Shown: piece after piece, positions 18,871-28,022 of the stretch
Layout: every line of letters begins with the position of its first letter
Numbering within the stretch: the stretch's first letter is position 1
Origin: Clostridium sp. Marseille-P299
GTDB taxonomy: Bacteria > Bacillota > Clostridia > Lachnospirales > Lachnospiraceae
Length of the DNA: 64,000 nt
Direction of reading: 5' to 3'
Assembly: GCF_900078195.1 (NCBI RefSeq)
Contig: NZ_FJVE01000007.1
Coordinates: 248,001-312,000 of the forward strand
Position numbers and translations under genes: made by a program
The notes under the pieces: model-generated
What the model was told of the DNA's origin: nothing
Databases searched by the model: none
Seen by the model: only the letters and a program-made list of their open reading frames with translations

Positions 18871-18899
18871 TTGACAATTTATTTTGGTCGTATTATAGT
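18871..18899 (+). promoter_or_regulatory. Promoter of htpG
   Basis: TTGACA (18871-18876), 17 bases, TATAGT (18894-18899). It begins seven bases after CIRCE and gives a leader of about 100 bases. Confidence 0.8.
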
Positions 18900-19008
18900 A
18901 ATATACAGATTGAAAAACGTAAAAAAGAAGTTTTCAAAGTCATATACAAATAGTATTAGAAATGTATCGTATTTAAAACAAGCTATGAAATGAAAAGGAG
19001 TGGTTAGC

Positions 19009-21042
19009 ATGAGTATGGAACGAGGAAGTTTATCCATTAATTCTGAAAATATTTTCCCAATTATTAAAAAATGGTTATATTCTGATCATGATATTTTTTT
19101 CCGTGAGTTAATCTCTAATGGTTGTGATGCAATCACAAAGTTAAAAAAACTTGATATGATGGGTGACTATTCTATCCCAGAAGACAATGAATTTAAAATT
19201 CAAGTCATTGCAAATCCAGAAAAGAAAACCTTAACATTTATTGATAATGGTATTGGCATGACTGCTGAGGAAGTGAAAGAGTATATCAATCAGATCGCTT
19301 TTTCTGGTGCTCAGGACTTCTTAAATAAATATAAAGATAAAACAAATGAAGATCAAATCATTGGTCACTTCGGTTTAGGTTTCTATTCCGCATTCATGGT
19401 TGCTGGAAAGGTTACAATCGATTCTTTATCATATAAAGATGGTGCAAAAGCGGTTCATTGGGAATCTGAAGAAGGTACTGAGTTTGAAATGTCCGAAAGT
19501 GATAGAACAGAACGTGGTACTGAGATTACTCTTTATTTAAATGAAGATAGCTATGAATTCTCTAATGAATATCGTGCAAAGGAAGTTATTGAAAAATACT
19601 GTTCCTTTATGCCAGTTCCAATTTTCTTTACTAACGCAAATGCGCCAGTAGAAGAAGAAAAAGAGGAAGAAATCGTTGATGATAAAAATGAAGATGTAAT
19701 CGATGCAGAAGTTGCAGAAGATGGTACTGCAACAGAAGCTAAGGCTGAAAAGAAGGGTCCAAAGCCATTAAATGATCCTAATCCACTATGGGCAAAACAT
19801 CCAAATGAATGTAGCGAGGAAGAATATAAGGAATTCTATCGTAAAGTATTCCATGATTTTAAAGAGCCTTTATTCTGGATCCATTTAAATATGGATTATC
19901 CATTTAACTTAAAAGGTATTTTATACTTCCCTAAGATTAATACAGAATATGATAGTATTGAGGGAACAATTAAATTATATAACAATCAAGTATTTATCGC
20001 AGATAACATCAAAGAAGTTATCCCTGAATTCTTAATGTTATTAAAAGGTGTTATTGATTGTCCTGATTTACCACTTAATGTTTCAAGAAGTGCGTTACAA
20101 AATGATGGTTTCGTAAAGAAAATCTCTGATTATATTACGAAAAAAGTTGCGGACAAGCTTTCTGGAATGTTTAAAGTAGAACGTGAAAATTACGAAAAAT
20201 TCTGGGATGATATTAGCCCATTCATTAAATTTGGTTGCTTAAAAGATGAAAAATTCCGTGAGAAGATGAAAGATTTCATTATCTTTAAGAATTTAGAAAA
20301 GAAATTCGTTACTCTTCCTGAATACTTAGAAGCAGCGAAAGGTGATAAAGATTCCACAGAGGAATCAAAAGCAGCAGAAGTAGAAGAAGCTAAGAGTGAT
20401 GAATCTGCAGACAAAACAGATGCTGAAGAAAGAAAAGATGTTGTATATTATGTAACAAATGAGCAACAACAAAGTCAATATATCAATATGTTTAAGGAAG
20501 CTAACATTGATGCTGTATACTTAACACACAATATTGATCAGCCATTTATTACTCAGTTAGAACAGGATAATCCAAAAGTTCGCTTCCAAAGAATCGATGC
20601 AGATATTACAGAAAGCTTTAAAGAAGAAACTTCTGAAAATGATGAAAAGGATTTAAAAGAAAAGACAGATAAATTAACTGAAATTTTCAAGAAAGCCTTA
20701 AATAAAGAAAAATTAGAAGTTAAGGTTGAAAAGCTTAAGAATCCAAAAGTTTCATCTATGATTACATTATCTGAAGAAAGCCGCAGAATGCAAGATATGA
20801 TGAAGATGTACAATATGTATGGAATGGATCCATCCATGTTTGGAACTTCTGAAACACTTATTTTAAATGCAAACAATGCACTTGTAAAATACATTCTTGA
20901 AGATAATGATAATGAGAATGTTTCAATGATTTGTGAGCAATTATACGACTTAGCATTAATTAGCCATAAACCATTAGAACCAGAAGCAATGACTAAATTC
21001 ATTGAACGTAGTAATGAAATTATGATGCTTTTAACAAAGTAA
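19009..21042 (+). CDS. htpG: Chaperone HtpG (Hsp90)
   Basis: HtpG is the bacterial Hsp90 ATP-dependent chaperone. The N-terminal ATPase motifs are clear: ELISNGCDAI (ELISNASDA in most), IDNGIGM and GHFGLGFYSAF. The middle domain has RSALQNDG-type sequence (VSRSALQNDGF). At about 677 residues it is longer than the usual 610-630 because of two acidic inserts. One lies at about 212-252 between the N and middle domains (EEEKEEEIVDDKNED...). The other lies at about 445-476 (KDSTEESKAAEVEEAK...). The first recalls the charged linker of eukaryotic Hsp90. I chose ATG 19009, preceded by AAAAGGAG. It is controlled by CIRCE. Confidence 0.95.
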   Translation: MSMERGSLSINSENIFPIIKKWLYSDHDIFFRELISNGCDAITKLKKLDMMGDYSIPEDNEFKIQVIANPEKKTLTFIDNGIGMTAEEVKEYINQIAFSGAQDFLNKYKDKTNEDQIIGHFGLGFYSAFMVAGKVTIDSLSYKDGAKAVHWESEEGTEFEMSESDRTERGTEITLYLNEDSYEFSNEYRAKEVIEKYCSFMPVPIFFTNANAPVEEEKEEEIVDDKNEDVIDAEVAEDGTATEAKAEKKGPKPLNDPNPLWAKHPNECSEEEYKEFYRKVFHDFKEPLFWIHLNMDYPFNLKGILYFPKINTEYDSIEGTIKLYNNQVFIADNIKEVIPEFLMLLKGVIDCPDLPLNVSRSALQNDGFVKKISDYITKKVADKLSGMFKVERENYEKFWDDISPFIKFGCLKDEKFREKMKDFIIFKNLEKKFVTLPEYLEAAKGDKDSTEESKAAEVEEAKSDESADKTDAEERKDVVYYVTNEQQQSQYINMFKEANIDAVYLTHNIDQPFITQLEQDNPKVRFQRIDADITESFKEETSENDEKDLKEKTDKLTEIFKKALNKEKLEVKVEKLKNPKVSSMITLSEESRRMQDMMKMYNMYGMDPSMFGTSETLILNANNALVKYILEDNDNENVSMICEQLYDLALISHKPLEPEAMTKFIERSNEIMMLLTK

Positions 21043-21057
21043 TTCTATAAATGTAGG

Positions 21058-21106
21058 GCTGCCAAAAAGTGACCGAAATAGTTCATTTTTTGGTGGCTCT
21101 TTTTTT
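21058..21106 (+). terminator. Terminator of htpG
   Basis: GCTGCCAAAAA pairs with TTTTTGGTGGC (two G-T pairs), followed by eight or nine T. Confidence 0.85.
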
Positions 21107-21160
21107 GTACAATAAACTGTTCTTTAATGCTATAGTTATGTTAAATCTGATATAAGCCTA

Positions 21161-21200
21161 ATAAAATGAACCACTAGCTATGCTAGTGGTCCATTTTATT
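21161..21200 (-). terminator. Bidirectional terminator between htpG and the minus-strand lipoprotein gene
   Basis: AAAATG-CCACTAGC-TAT-GCTAGTGG-CATTTT forms a long stem with A and T runs on both sides. It lies just downstream of the lipoprotein gene on the minus strand. Confidence 0.85.
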
Positions 21201-21211
21201 TACGTTATTCC

Positions 21212-22039
21212 TTATTCTTGTGATAATTTATAAGTACCTTCAAAGAGTCCTTTTGTAAAAGGATTTTCTCCAGACTCCGTAATTGTTAATTCATTCTCTT
21301 TCATAACAAAGTTAATGGTAAAACCAGAGTTGTCTTTAAATTTCGCTGTATTTCCCTGAATAGAAGCTATTCCAAAGTAATCAGTAGATTTTCCTTCATA
21401 ATCAGCATCTAATGTAAATTCAAAAGAGTTTGGATCTCCTTGTGCTAAGGAAATGCTACCATTTTTCTTTCCATTTGCATCAAGGCGTTCAAAAATTCCA
21501 TTCCAATCGCAAACTGCATCTACTGACGGATTATAAAGAGGGAAGTTAGAATAATCACTAATGGTTCCATCTTTATCATAGCAGAAGATTTCGCCGCTTA
21601 CCTTATTAACGACTAATGCAGGTTCAATGGCTTGATCTTTTTCTTTTACTTGAAAAGAATAATAATGTTTATTATTAACAACTACATCATTGGATAATAA
21701 AGATGCAGAGTAAATGTTTAGGTCAAGTTTTGCCTCAACAAGAGATCTTGCCTCATCTTCCGTTAACATTGTGATTTCATCAATATTAGTAGAAGTATCC
21801 ACTCCGGTTGGTTCAGGAGAAGGAGTTTGAGTTGGGGCTATCGTGGGAGTGATTGTGATACTTGGAGTTACTGTTACTGTGACTGCTTCAGTAGGTGTAG
21901 GTGTAACATCTACTTGCTTATCATTGTTTTTACATCCGGTTAGTAATAGAACACCAATTATCATACTTTGTAAAAGTGCTTTTTTAATAAGTGACTGTTT
22001 GTTTTTACTATTTTCGCGGAAATTTTTTATCTTTTTCAT
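21212..22039 (-). CDS. Putative lipoprotein with Thr/Pro-rich stalk
   Basis: A 275-residue exported protein. After a basic N-terminus comes a hydrophobic stretch ending in the lipobox LLTGC (cysteine about residue 36), so it should be lipid-anchored outside the membrane. Next is a Thr/Pro-rich linker (about 45-85; TPTPTEAV, TPTIAPTQTP), probably an extended stalk in the wall. The remaining 190 residues form a globular domain I do not recognise. The start at 22039 follows TTGGAG; an ATG nine codons earlier lacks a site. It is transcribed against its neighbours and ends at the shared terminator. Confidence 0.8.
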   Translation of the reverse strand: MKKIKNFRENSKNKQSLIKKALLQSMIIGVLLLTGCKNNDKQVDVTPTPTEAVTVTVTPSITITPTIAPTQTPSPEPTGVDTSTNIDEITMLTEDEARSLVEAKLDLNIYSASLLSNDVVVNNKHYYSFQVKEKDQAIEPALVVNKVSGEIFCYDKDGTISDYSNFPLYNPSVDAVCDWNGIFERLDANGKKNGSISLAQGDPNSFEFTLDADYEGKSTDYFGIASIQGNTAKFKDNSGFTINFVMKENELTITESGENPFTKGLFEGTYKLSQE

Positions 22040-22472
22040 AATTACTCCAATCTGCGTGCGTGACACGCGTATAATAATGAGTTTGAAATGGTATTTTACA
22101 AAGGCCCATTATCTTTGAATTCTTGTGAAAAGTACAAACATTGAATCAGCTATGTAATATTCATACTATACGGGCTCAATGTTTAAAAATAAAGTATTAT
22201 AAATTTTCACGATATAATTGTATCTTCTAGATAAGGCAGGTTTTGGGCAAAAGTCTTACAGGATTCTTACAAAAGTATGAATACATCTTTGAAAATCTAT
22301 GACTTTTGTCATTATAAAAAGCTATCCTATGTCATTGTTCTAAATTTTGGAATTGTGATACCATAATATAAGAACGAATAGAGAAGAAATGGATAAAAAG
22401 GAAGCAGCTTGAATAAAAGCAGATTGAAAAGGAAGCGGGTTGAAAAGAAGTAAATCGTTTGGGGAGGATCAT
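22040..22472. other. Divergent intergenic region with a candidate operator
   Basis: This 433-base region separates the lipoprotein gene from the divergent ABC operon. ATGAC-TTTT-GTCAT (22299-22312) is a perfect palindrome, and a half-site ATGTCATTG follows near 22329. These could bind the LuxR-type regulator encoded downstream. I could not fix a convincing -35/-10 pair. Near 22393-22446 there are imperfect GAAGC-TTGAA-AAAAG repeats. The rest is AT-rich with nothing recognisable. Confidence 0.4.
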
Positions 22473-23417
22473 ATGGAATTTGTAAGCGTTGAAAAGTTGA
22501 CAAAATGCTATGGAGATTTTATAGCTGTTGATAATCTAAGCTTTTCTGTAATGAAGGGAGAGATATTTGGTTTACTTGGCCCAAATGGTGCTGGTAAAAC
22601 TACCACATTAGGAGTAATCACTACATTACTATCAATAGAAAAAGGCAGTGTTAAAGTTGCAAACTACGATGTGAATACACAAAGGCAAGAAGCCAAGCAG
22701 TTTATGGGGATTGTACCACAAGATATTGCAATTTACATGCATTTAAATGCAATTGAAAATGTTAAGTTCTTTGCCTCTTTATATGGGCTTCGGGGAAAAG
22801 AGCTAGAAGAAGCTGCAAAAGAAGCACTTGATTTTGTTGGGTTGACAGGGCATATGAAGAAGAAACCAAAGCAGATGTCAGGTGGCATGCAAAGAAGATT
22901 AAACATTGCATGTGGAATAGCACATCATCCAAAATTAATTGTCATGGATGAGCCCACCGTAGGAGTGGATGCACAATCAAGAGAACATATTTTAAATTCC
23001 ATAAGGATTCTAAAGGATAGAGGTGCAACCGTTATTTATACATCTCACTATCTTCAGGAAGTGGAGGAGTTATGTGATCGTATCGCCATTATGGATCATG
23101 GAAAATTAATTGCAATGGGAACAAAAGAGGAATTGATTTGTATGGTTATGGATTATAAGACATTTTATATTCAAATCAAAGAAGAAACATTAGTGAATAT
23201 CGAAGATGTAAAAAAGAAGCTATTCTTTCAAAAAGGTGTAAAGCAGGTTTTAAAAGAGAGGGATACAATCCGTGTTGATATGCAAATTGGCGATGAGAGT
23301 ATGGAATATATACTATCTGTTTTAATAGAAGAGGGTATAGGAATAAAATATATTACCAGCGAAGTCCCAAATCTTGATACTACCTTCTTAGCGTTAACTG
23401 GGCATGAACTGCGGTAA
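22473..23417 (+). CDS. ABC transporter ATP-binding protein (LnrL-like)
   Basis: A 314-residue ATPase of the drug/lipid export (DrrA-like) group. Walker A GPNGAGKTTT, signature MSGGMQRRLNIACGIAHHP, Walker B LIVMDEPTVGVD and an H-loop in YTSHYLQEVEELC are intact. A C-terminal extension of about 90 residues is typical of this group. The start at 22473 follows GGGGAGG. It heads a cluster of ATPase, two permeases, a NarL-type kinase and a response regulator. That order matches the Bacillus subtilis linearmycin-resistance system LnrLMN with LnrJK. Export of, or defence against, a membrane-active compound is the likely role; the ligand is unknown. Confidence 0.88.
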   Translation: MEFVSVEKLTKCYGDFIAVDNLSFSVMKGEIFGLLGPNGAGKTTTLGVITTLLSIEKGSVKVANYDVNTQRQEAKQFMGIVPQDIAIYMHLNAIENVKFFASLYGLRGKELEEAAKEALDFVGLTGHMKKKPKQMSGGMQRRLNIACGIAHHPKLIVMDEPTVGVDAQSREHILNSIRILKDRGATVIYTSHYLQEVEELCDRIAIMDHGKLIAMGTKEELICMVMDYKTFYIQIKEETLVNIEDVKKKLFFQKGVKQVLKERDTIRVDMQIGDESMEYILSVLIEEGIGIKYITSEVPNLDTTFLALTGHELR

Positions 23418-23433
23418 GGAAGGAGAGGGTGAG

Positions 23434-24492
23434 ATGATATTTTTAAATGAATGCAAGGCATTTTTTAGAGATCATATGAATTTATTTTTTCTTGTTGTTT
23501 TTCCACTTACAATGATTTTGCTCTTGGGGAATATGTTAGAAGATCTTGATTATGCAGATGCAGATGTTGGTAAAATAAAGGCGGAGTACATTATTGGTAC
23601 TGATGTTAGTGAAACTGTAATGATAGAAGGTTTTATTGCAAGTATGAATGCGTCTGGGAATATTACATTTACGGAAGCGTTTAATGCGGATAGCGCGAAA
23701 AACAAAGTTGCTATGAAAGAATTAGATGCATTTATAGAATTTAATAGTAATAATGTTAATTTATTTGAAGGTGAAAATCTAGTTAAGAATCGAACCTTCT
23801 TTGCAATCATTAATGGATTTCTACAAAATAAGAAAGCGCCTCAACAGAATGTAGATATTAAAAAAAGTTTTACGACAAAGAAAGAATTTGATAAAAATCG
23901 GAGTATGCTGGATTACTATGGTGTAAGCATGATTATACTTGTTGTTTGTGCAGGGGGAATAGGCTGCTTTACAAGTTTCGGGGATGAGATAAAAAATAAA
24001 ACCATGCGTCGTTTGATTGTATCACCCATGAATCGTACAAATATTTTTATGCAAAAAGTGTTTGGTGCGATGTTAAGTTCAGGAGTTGAGATTGGCGTTA
24101 TTATGATAGTTGGAACTTTATTTTTTAATGTTCATTATGCCAGTAACATTATAGATAATCTATTGTTATTTTTATTATTTTTCATATCAATGATGACTTT
24201 AAGCTGCGTAGGAGTAAGTTTGGGCTTATTTGTAAAGGGTAATCCACTAATTAAGTTTGGACCAATTCTTTGGTTAATGATGTTTTTTAGCGGCACATTC
24301 TCGAAAGAGCTTTATATTAAAGGGGTAACACCATATATTCCAATGTATCAGCTTCAACAAGCAGCGTTTGAACTTACTATATTTTCAAAAAAAGAAAAGA
24401 TACTTTTTATAATCTTAATTGAACTGATAATTTCTATAATTTTTATTGTATTTGGTGTAATTAAATTTAATAAAATGCAGGATGAGAGATAG
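23434..24492 (+). CDS. ABC-2 type permease (LnrM-like)
   Basis: A 352-residue membrane protein of the ABC-2 class: one N-terminal helix (about 18-35), an extracytoplasmic domain of about 130 residues, then five or six helices. The segment FGDEIKNKTMRRLIVSPMNR is the cytoplasmic coupling helix region typical of these permeases. The ATG at 23434 follows GGAGAGGG. It starts 17 bases after the ATPase gene and is surely co-transcribed. Together with the next gene it should form the membrane part of the exporter. Confidence 0.86.
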   Translation: MIFLNECKAFFRDHMNLFFLVVFPLTMILLLGNMLEDLDYADADVGKIKAEYIIGTDVSETVMIEGFIASMNASGNITFTEAFNADSAKNKVAMKELDAFIEFNSNNVNLFEGENLVKNRTFFAIINGFLQNKKAPQQNVDIKKSFTTKKEFDKNRSMLDYYGVSMIILVVCAGGIGCFTSFGDEIKNKTMRRLIVSPMNRTNIFMQKVFGAMLSSGVEIGVIMIVGTLFFNVHYASNIIDNLLLFLLFFISMMTLSCVGVSLGLFVKGNPLIKFGPILWLMMFFSGTFSKELYIKGVTPYIPMYQLQQAAFELTIFSKKEKILFIILIELIISIIFIVFGVIKFNKMQDER

Positions 24493-24572
24493 TCAGGATT
24501 TATGGTGTTAAACGTTAGGGAAGGTTTTAGCTGGCAAAAAAGCAAAGAAAAAGCTTTGTGTAAAGAATTGAA

Positions 24573-24586
24573 CTGCCTTTCGGCAG
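24573..24586 (+). promoter_or_regulatory. Mini-hairpin before the second permease's ribosome binding site
   Basis: CTGCC-TTTC-GGCAG is followed by CATGGAG and the ATG at 24600. This matches the arrangement at 4306, where the ATG of ATGGAGG belongs to the ribosome binding site. That is why I place the start at 24600 rather than 24588. Confidence 0.6.
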
Positions 24587-24599
24587 CATGGAGAATAGT

Positions 24600-25751
24600 A
24601 TGAAAAATAGCTTATTATTTATGAAAAGTAGTATCAAAAGGAATCTAGTTGCTTTACTTTTGGCCCTTGTCACAGCTTTCGTTTTATGTAGTGTAACAAA
24701 TATGACATCAAAGAATTTTACGCAATTTTCAACAAAACCAGTGAAAGTAGCGGTAATTGAGAATGATAGGAGTAGAATAACCGAAGCATTTATCGCATAT
24801 TTCCAAGAGGAGTTAGGTATAGAAGTAACCACTGAGGGAGATTTTGACTTTTTTTCAAATGAATTGATTGAACGTAGAATAAGCGTTATAATAGAGATAC
24901 CAAAAAATTACGAATCGGAAGGAATTAAAAATCAAGCGTTAGGTGCTTTTGAAGTTACCTCGTTAGATGATTATGAAAATGCAGTTTTTATCAATCTGTA
25001 TATTGATTCCTATATGCAAGGGATGGAAGGATTAATTAAAACAGCAAAGGGTGACACTGATTTATTTCATCAGCTGTTAGATTCTTTTCAGACACAAAAG
25101 ATAGAAATAAACGTACAATCCGCTTATGTCAGTGATGATTTAAAAGAACAAGCAATTTCAGCAGTTTTATTGGCAGCGGGGTTTTATTGTATGTTTATTT
25201 TTTTTATAGGACTTAGTATGGCATTCGTTATTATGGATGATCGATTAAGTGGGACATTTGAACGGATTAAAGTATCACCAATAAAGGTTTGGCAATATGT
25301 CTTAGGAACGACTGCGTATACAATTGTTACAGGTTTTTTACCGATTCTTATATTTGTTATGTTTCTTAAAATGAACGGAGTTATGGAGATTATTCCTTAT
25401 CATATTTTAGTAAGCTTTATGATGATGTTTAATTTGATTTCTGTTGCATTTTGTTTCATGGTTGCAATGTTATGTAAAACGAAGGCTTCTGTATTAACTA
25501 TTATAATTGCTTTTTGTTCTATTGGACCTGTTCTTGGAGGAGCATATTTTCCTGTTCCAAGTAGTTCTGAACTCATAGAGCGATTAAGCAGGATTGTTCC
25601 ACATTACTGGTATGTACAATTACTACGAGATATCACAGAAGAAAAACCTGTGAATCCGGGACTAAATAGTATGATATTAATTCTTTTTATCCTGTTATTT
25701 ACGCTAATTTCAGGCGGGCAATTTGCAAAAAAGGAAAAGGGAAGATTATAA
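24600..25751 (+). CDS. ABC-2 type permease (LnrN-like)
   Basis: A 383-residue partner permease with the same layout: an N-terminal helix (about 14-34), an external domain with a KVAVIENDRSRITEAF start, then about six helices. The segment MDDRLSGTFERIKVSPIKVWQY is the coupling-helix region. GGAG lies seven bases before the chosen start. The gap of 107 bases after the first permease holds the mini-hairpin. After the stop, a 30-bp repeat copies the end of the gene. Confidence 0.85.
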   Translation: MKNSLLFMKSSIKRNLVALLLALVTAFVLCSVTNMTSKNFTQFSTKPVKVAVIENDRSRITEAFIAYFQEELGIEVTTEGDFDFFSNELIERRISVIIEIPKNYESEGIKNQALGAFEVTSLDDYENAVFINLYIDSYMQGMEGLIKTAKGDTDLFHQLLDSFQTQKIEINVQSAYVSDDLKEQAISAVLLAAGFYCMFIFFIGLSMAFVIMDDRLSGTFERIKVSPIKVWQYVLGTTAYTIVTGFLPILIFVMFLKMNGVMEIIPYHILVSFMMMFNLISVAFCFMVAMLCKTKASVLTIIIAFCSIGPVLGGAYFPVPSSSELIERLSRIVPHYWYVQLLRDITEEKPVNPGLNSMILILFILLFTLISGGQFAKKEKGRL

Positions 25752-25806
25752 AAGAAAAGAATAAAAAAGGATAGATTATAAAAGGTAAGAATATAAAAGA
25801 AAATAT
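25743..25806 (+). repeat. 30-bp in-frame tandem repeat of the permease 3' end
   Basis: AGATTATAAAAG occurs at 25743, overlapping the stop codon, and at 25773, exactly 30 bases (10 codons) later. A third decayed copy follows. Each repeats the Arg-Leu-stop codons in frame. Confidence 0.75.
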
Positions 25807-25878
25807 TTAAGGTTGTAGTTGGAACTAAGGATAGAAAACTTTAAATTCTAGTAGAGATATAAAAAGTAGTTAGAAACG

Positions 25879-27027
25879 ATGAAAGGCATAGGTAAAAGCA
25901 TGCAAGAATTATCAATGATGTATGTTGTTGTAAAATGTGTCGCCCTAGCTACATCTATAGTTACAATGTTAGAAGCTGGAGATAAGATAGAGAAAATTGT
26001 TCTCTTATTTCTGGCTATTTCTTGTGCGGTAGCAGTACAATTTATTGTTTCTATTACGGGGAAATATCGATTTTCTTCTGCAGCTATTAATTTATTTGCA
26101 TGCATTTTGTGCTTGGTAATGAATCCGAATAGCTTAATGCCGATTCTAGTTCTTTTTTTCGCTGAAAGCATTGATTTATTTGCCCAAGATAACAAGTATT
26201 ATTTGATACTCGGGTGTATGTTAGGATTATTATTTCTAATATTTACACCAAGTTATTTTATCATCACGATTTGTGTTATGATTATATTATTTACATGTTA
26301 TATTCGATATTTAACCTTAAAGGTAGCAGAGTATCGTAAAGATTTTTTTAGTCAAAAAGAGATGTTATATCAGTTTGAAGAAAAAATTAAAGATAATAAT
26401 CGATTTATAAAAACATTACGATATTCCTCCGCGTTAGAAGAAAGAAATCGTTTAGCGGCAAAACTACATGATAAGATCGGTCATGGAATCTCCGGGAGTA
26501 TTATAATGTTAGAAGCGTCTATGATGATGTTAGATAAGGACAGTAAAAGGGCGAAAGAGGGCATAGAAAAGTCCATTATAAACCTTAGAGAAGGTGTGGA
26601 TGATATTAGAGCCGCACTTAAGGAAGAAAGACCAATTAAAAGTAAACTTGGTTTAAACGAATTGAAAATGAAGTTGGAACAGTTTAAAGGAAATCATGGA
26701 ATTGTTACAAGTTTAATCGAGCAAGGAAATATGCAAGGAGTGAATATAGTGCTATGGCAATGCATTCATGATAATTTGGAAGAAGTATTAACAAACTTAT
26801 TAAAGCATTCCAATGCCACTGCATTTACCTTAAAGCTAGTTACTATGAATAAGTTGCTATCAGTAGAATATCGTGATAATGGAACAGAGTACATAGAAGG
26901 GCAGAGCGTAACGATGGGACTTGGATTAGAGGCAATGGAAGAGAGAACGATTAAATCTGGTGGTAAATTTTTTATAGAACATTCTAGGATGGGGTTTGTT
27001 ATTAAAAACATATTTATATGTGAATAA
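25879..27027 (+). CDS. Sensor histidine kinase, NarL/DesK type (LnrJ-like)
   Basis: A 382-residue kinase. About five membrane segments occupy residues 10-145, with no large external sensor domain, as in kinases that sense the membrane or their ABC partner. The HisKA_3 dimerisation domain has the phosphoacceptor His197 in AAKLHDKIGHGIS. The ATPase domain has NLLKHS (N box), DNGTEY (a slightly weak G1) and GLGLEAMEERT (G2). It is encoded between the ABC genes and the response regulator, so it most likely controls the exporter. The ribosome binding site is poor, and an ATG seven codons later is possible. Confidence 0.88.
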   Translation: MKGIGKSMQELSMMYVVVKCVALATSIVTMLEAGDKIEKIVLLFLAISCAVAVQFIVSITGKYRFSSAAINLFACILCLVMNPNSLMPILVLFFAESIDLFAQDNKYYLILGCMLGLLFLIFTPSYFIITICVMIILFTCYIRYLTLKVAEYRKDFFSQKEMLYQFEEKIKDNNRFIKTLRYSSALEERNRLAAKLHDKIGHGISGSIIMLEASMMMLDKDSKRAKEGIEKSIINLREGVDDIRAALKEERPIKSKLGLNELKMKLEQFKGNHGIVTSLIEQGNMQGVNIVLWQCIHDNLEEVLTNLLKHSNATAFTLKLVTMNKLLSVEYRDNGTEYIEGQSVTMGLGLEAMEERTIKSGGKFFIEHSRMGFVIKNIFICE

Positions 27028-27194
27028 AACATATGAATTGTATAACAAAAGTGGAAAGTTACACAATAGAAAGATTCATGCTTTAATTTCAATGCATTTT
27101 CCTAGGTGCATTCGTGCTTTATCTTTTGAACAAATCCTAGAAAGATGAAATGACACATTTTGTTAAGCCTTATTGAAAGGAAGTATATTATTAT

Positions 27195-27833
27195 ATGATT
27201 ACAGTCTTATTAGCAGATGATGATGGAATTATAAGAGATGGCCTTAAGATGATATTAGAAATGCAAGAGGATATGGAGGTTGTTGCTATAGCATGCGATG
27301 GAGAAGAAGCAGTTTCACTAGCAAGAAATACTCATCCAGATGTCTCCTTGCTAGATATTCGTATGCCCAAGATGGATGGCATTGATGTTGCAGATTTCTT
27401 AATAAAAGAGAATCTTTCTATGCCTTTGTTATTGACAACCTTTGATGAGGAAGAATTCATTTTACGTGCTATAAATATTGGAGTGCCAGGATATATTTTA
27501 AAAAATAGTCCGGCGAAGCGTTTGCTATCTGCGATACGTGTCCTTGCATCTGGTGGAACTGTATTTCAAAAGGATATCTTTGAATATATAGCATCACAGG
27601 TGAATAAAACAACAAAGGATAATAAAAAGTCTATCTTTAAAGACTTGACGGAACGAGAACTTGAGGTGGCATCATATGTCGCTAAAGGTTTTTCAAATAA
27701 GGAAATAAGTAATTGCTTATTTATCTCTGATGGCACTGTACGAAATCATATTAGTATTATATTAGATAAAACAGGGTTAGAACATCGTACGCAAATCGCG
27801 ATTGAATACATAAAAGAAAAGGGCGCTTTCTAG
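27195..27833 (+). CDS. Response regulator, LuxR/NarL type (LnrK-like)
   Basis: A 212-residue regulator. The receiver domain (1-120) has the acidic pocket DDD (8-10), phosphoacceptor Asp54 in LLDIRMPKMDG and Lys in YILKNSP. The output domain (about 148-210) is a LuxR helix-turn-helix: LTERELEVASYVAKGFSNKEIS...GTVRNHISIILDK. It follows the kinase gene by 167 bases, with an AAAGGAAG ribosome binding site. It should bind upstream of the ABC operon, where a palindrome (22299-22312) is a candidate site. Confidence 0.92.
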   Translation: MITVLLADDDGIIRDGLKMILEMQEDMEVVAIACDGEEAVSLARNTHPDVSLLDIRMPKMDGIDVADFLIKENLSMPLLLTTFDEEEFILRAINIGVPGYILKNSPAKRLLSAIRVLASGGTVFQKDIFEYIASQVNKTTKDNKKSIFKDLTERELEVASYVAKGFSNKEISNCLFISDGTVRNHISIILDKTGLEHRTQIAIEYIKEKGAF

Positions 27834-27904
27834 TAAAATAATGGATGATTTCTAATACAAGAATAAAAATCTTAAAAAAGTTTATACTATTTTTAAAATT
27901 GTTG

Positions 27905-27933
27905 TTGATTTATAGTTACTTATCTGATACAAT
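27905..27933 (+). promoter_or_regulatory. Promoter of tRNA-Glu copy 1
   Basis: TTGATT, 17 bases, TACAAT. The leader to the tRNA is 17 bases. Confidence 0.75.
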
Positions 27934-27950
27934 AATGAACGTTGAGTTAC

Positions 27951-28022
27951 GGCTCCATGGTCAAGCGGTTAAGACACCGCCCTTTCACGGCGGTAACAGG
28001 GGTTCAAATCCCCTTGGAGTCA
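27951..28022 (+). tRNA. tRNA-Glu (anticodon UUC), copy 1
   Basis: A complete cloverleaf of 72 bases plus discriminator logic: acceptor GGCTCCA / TGGAGTC with discriminator A; D-arm with GGTCAAGCGGTTAAGA; anticodon stem CCGCC / GGCGG around CTTTCAC, giving UUC; T-arm GGGG-TTCAAAT-CCCC (27999-28013). CCA is not encoded. The same sequence recurs twice, at 28482 and 29586. Two copies of a 63-bp element carrying an inverted T-arm follow directly. Confidence 0.98.

Noticed and set aside
20553..21002. 149-codon minus-strand open frame inside htpG
   Set aside because: It is the antisense shadow of a conserved coding region, with low-complexity Ser/Leu/Phe composition and no ribosome binding site.
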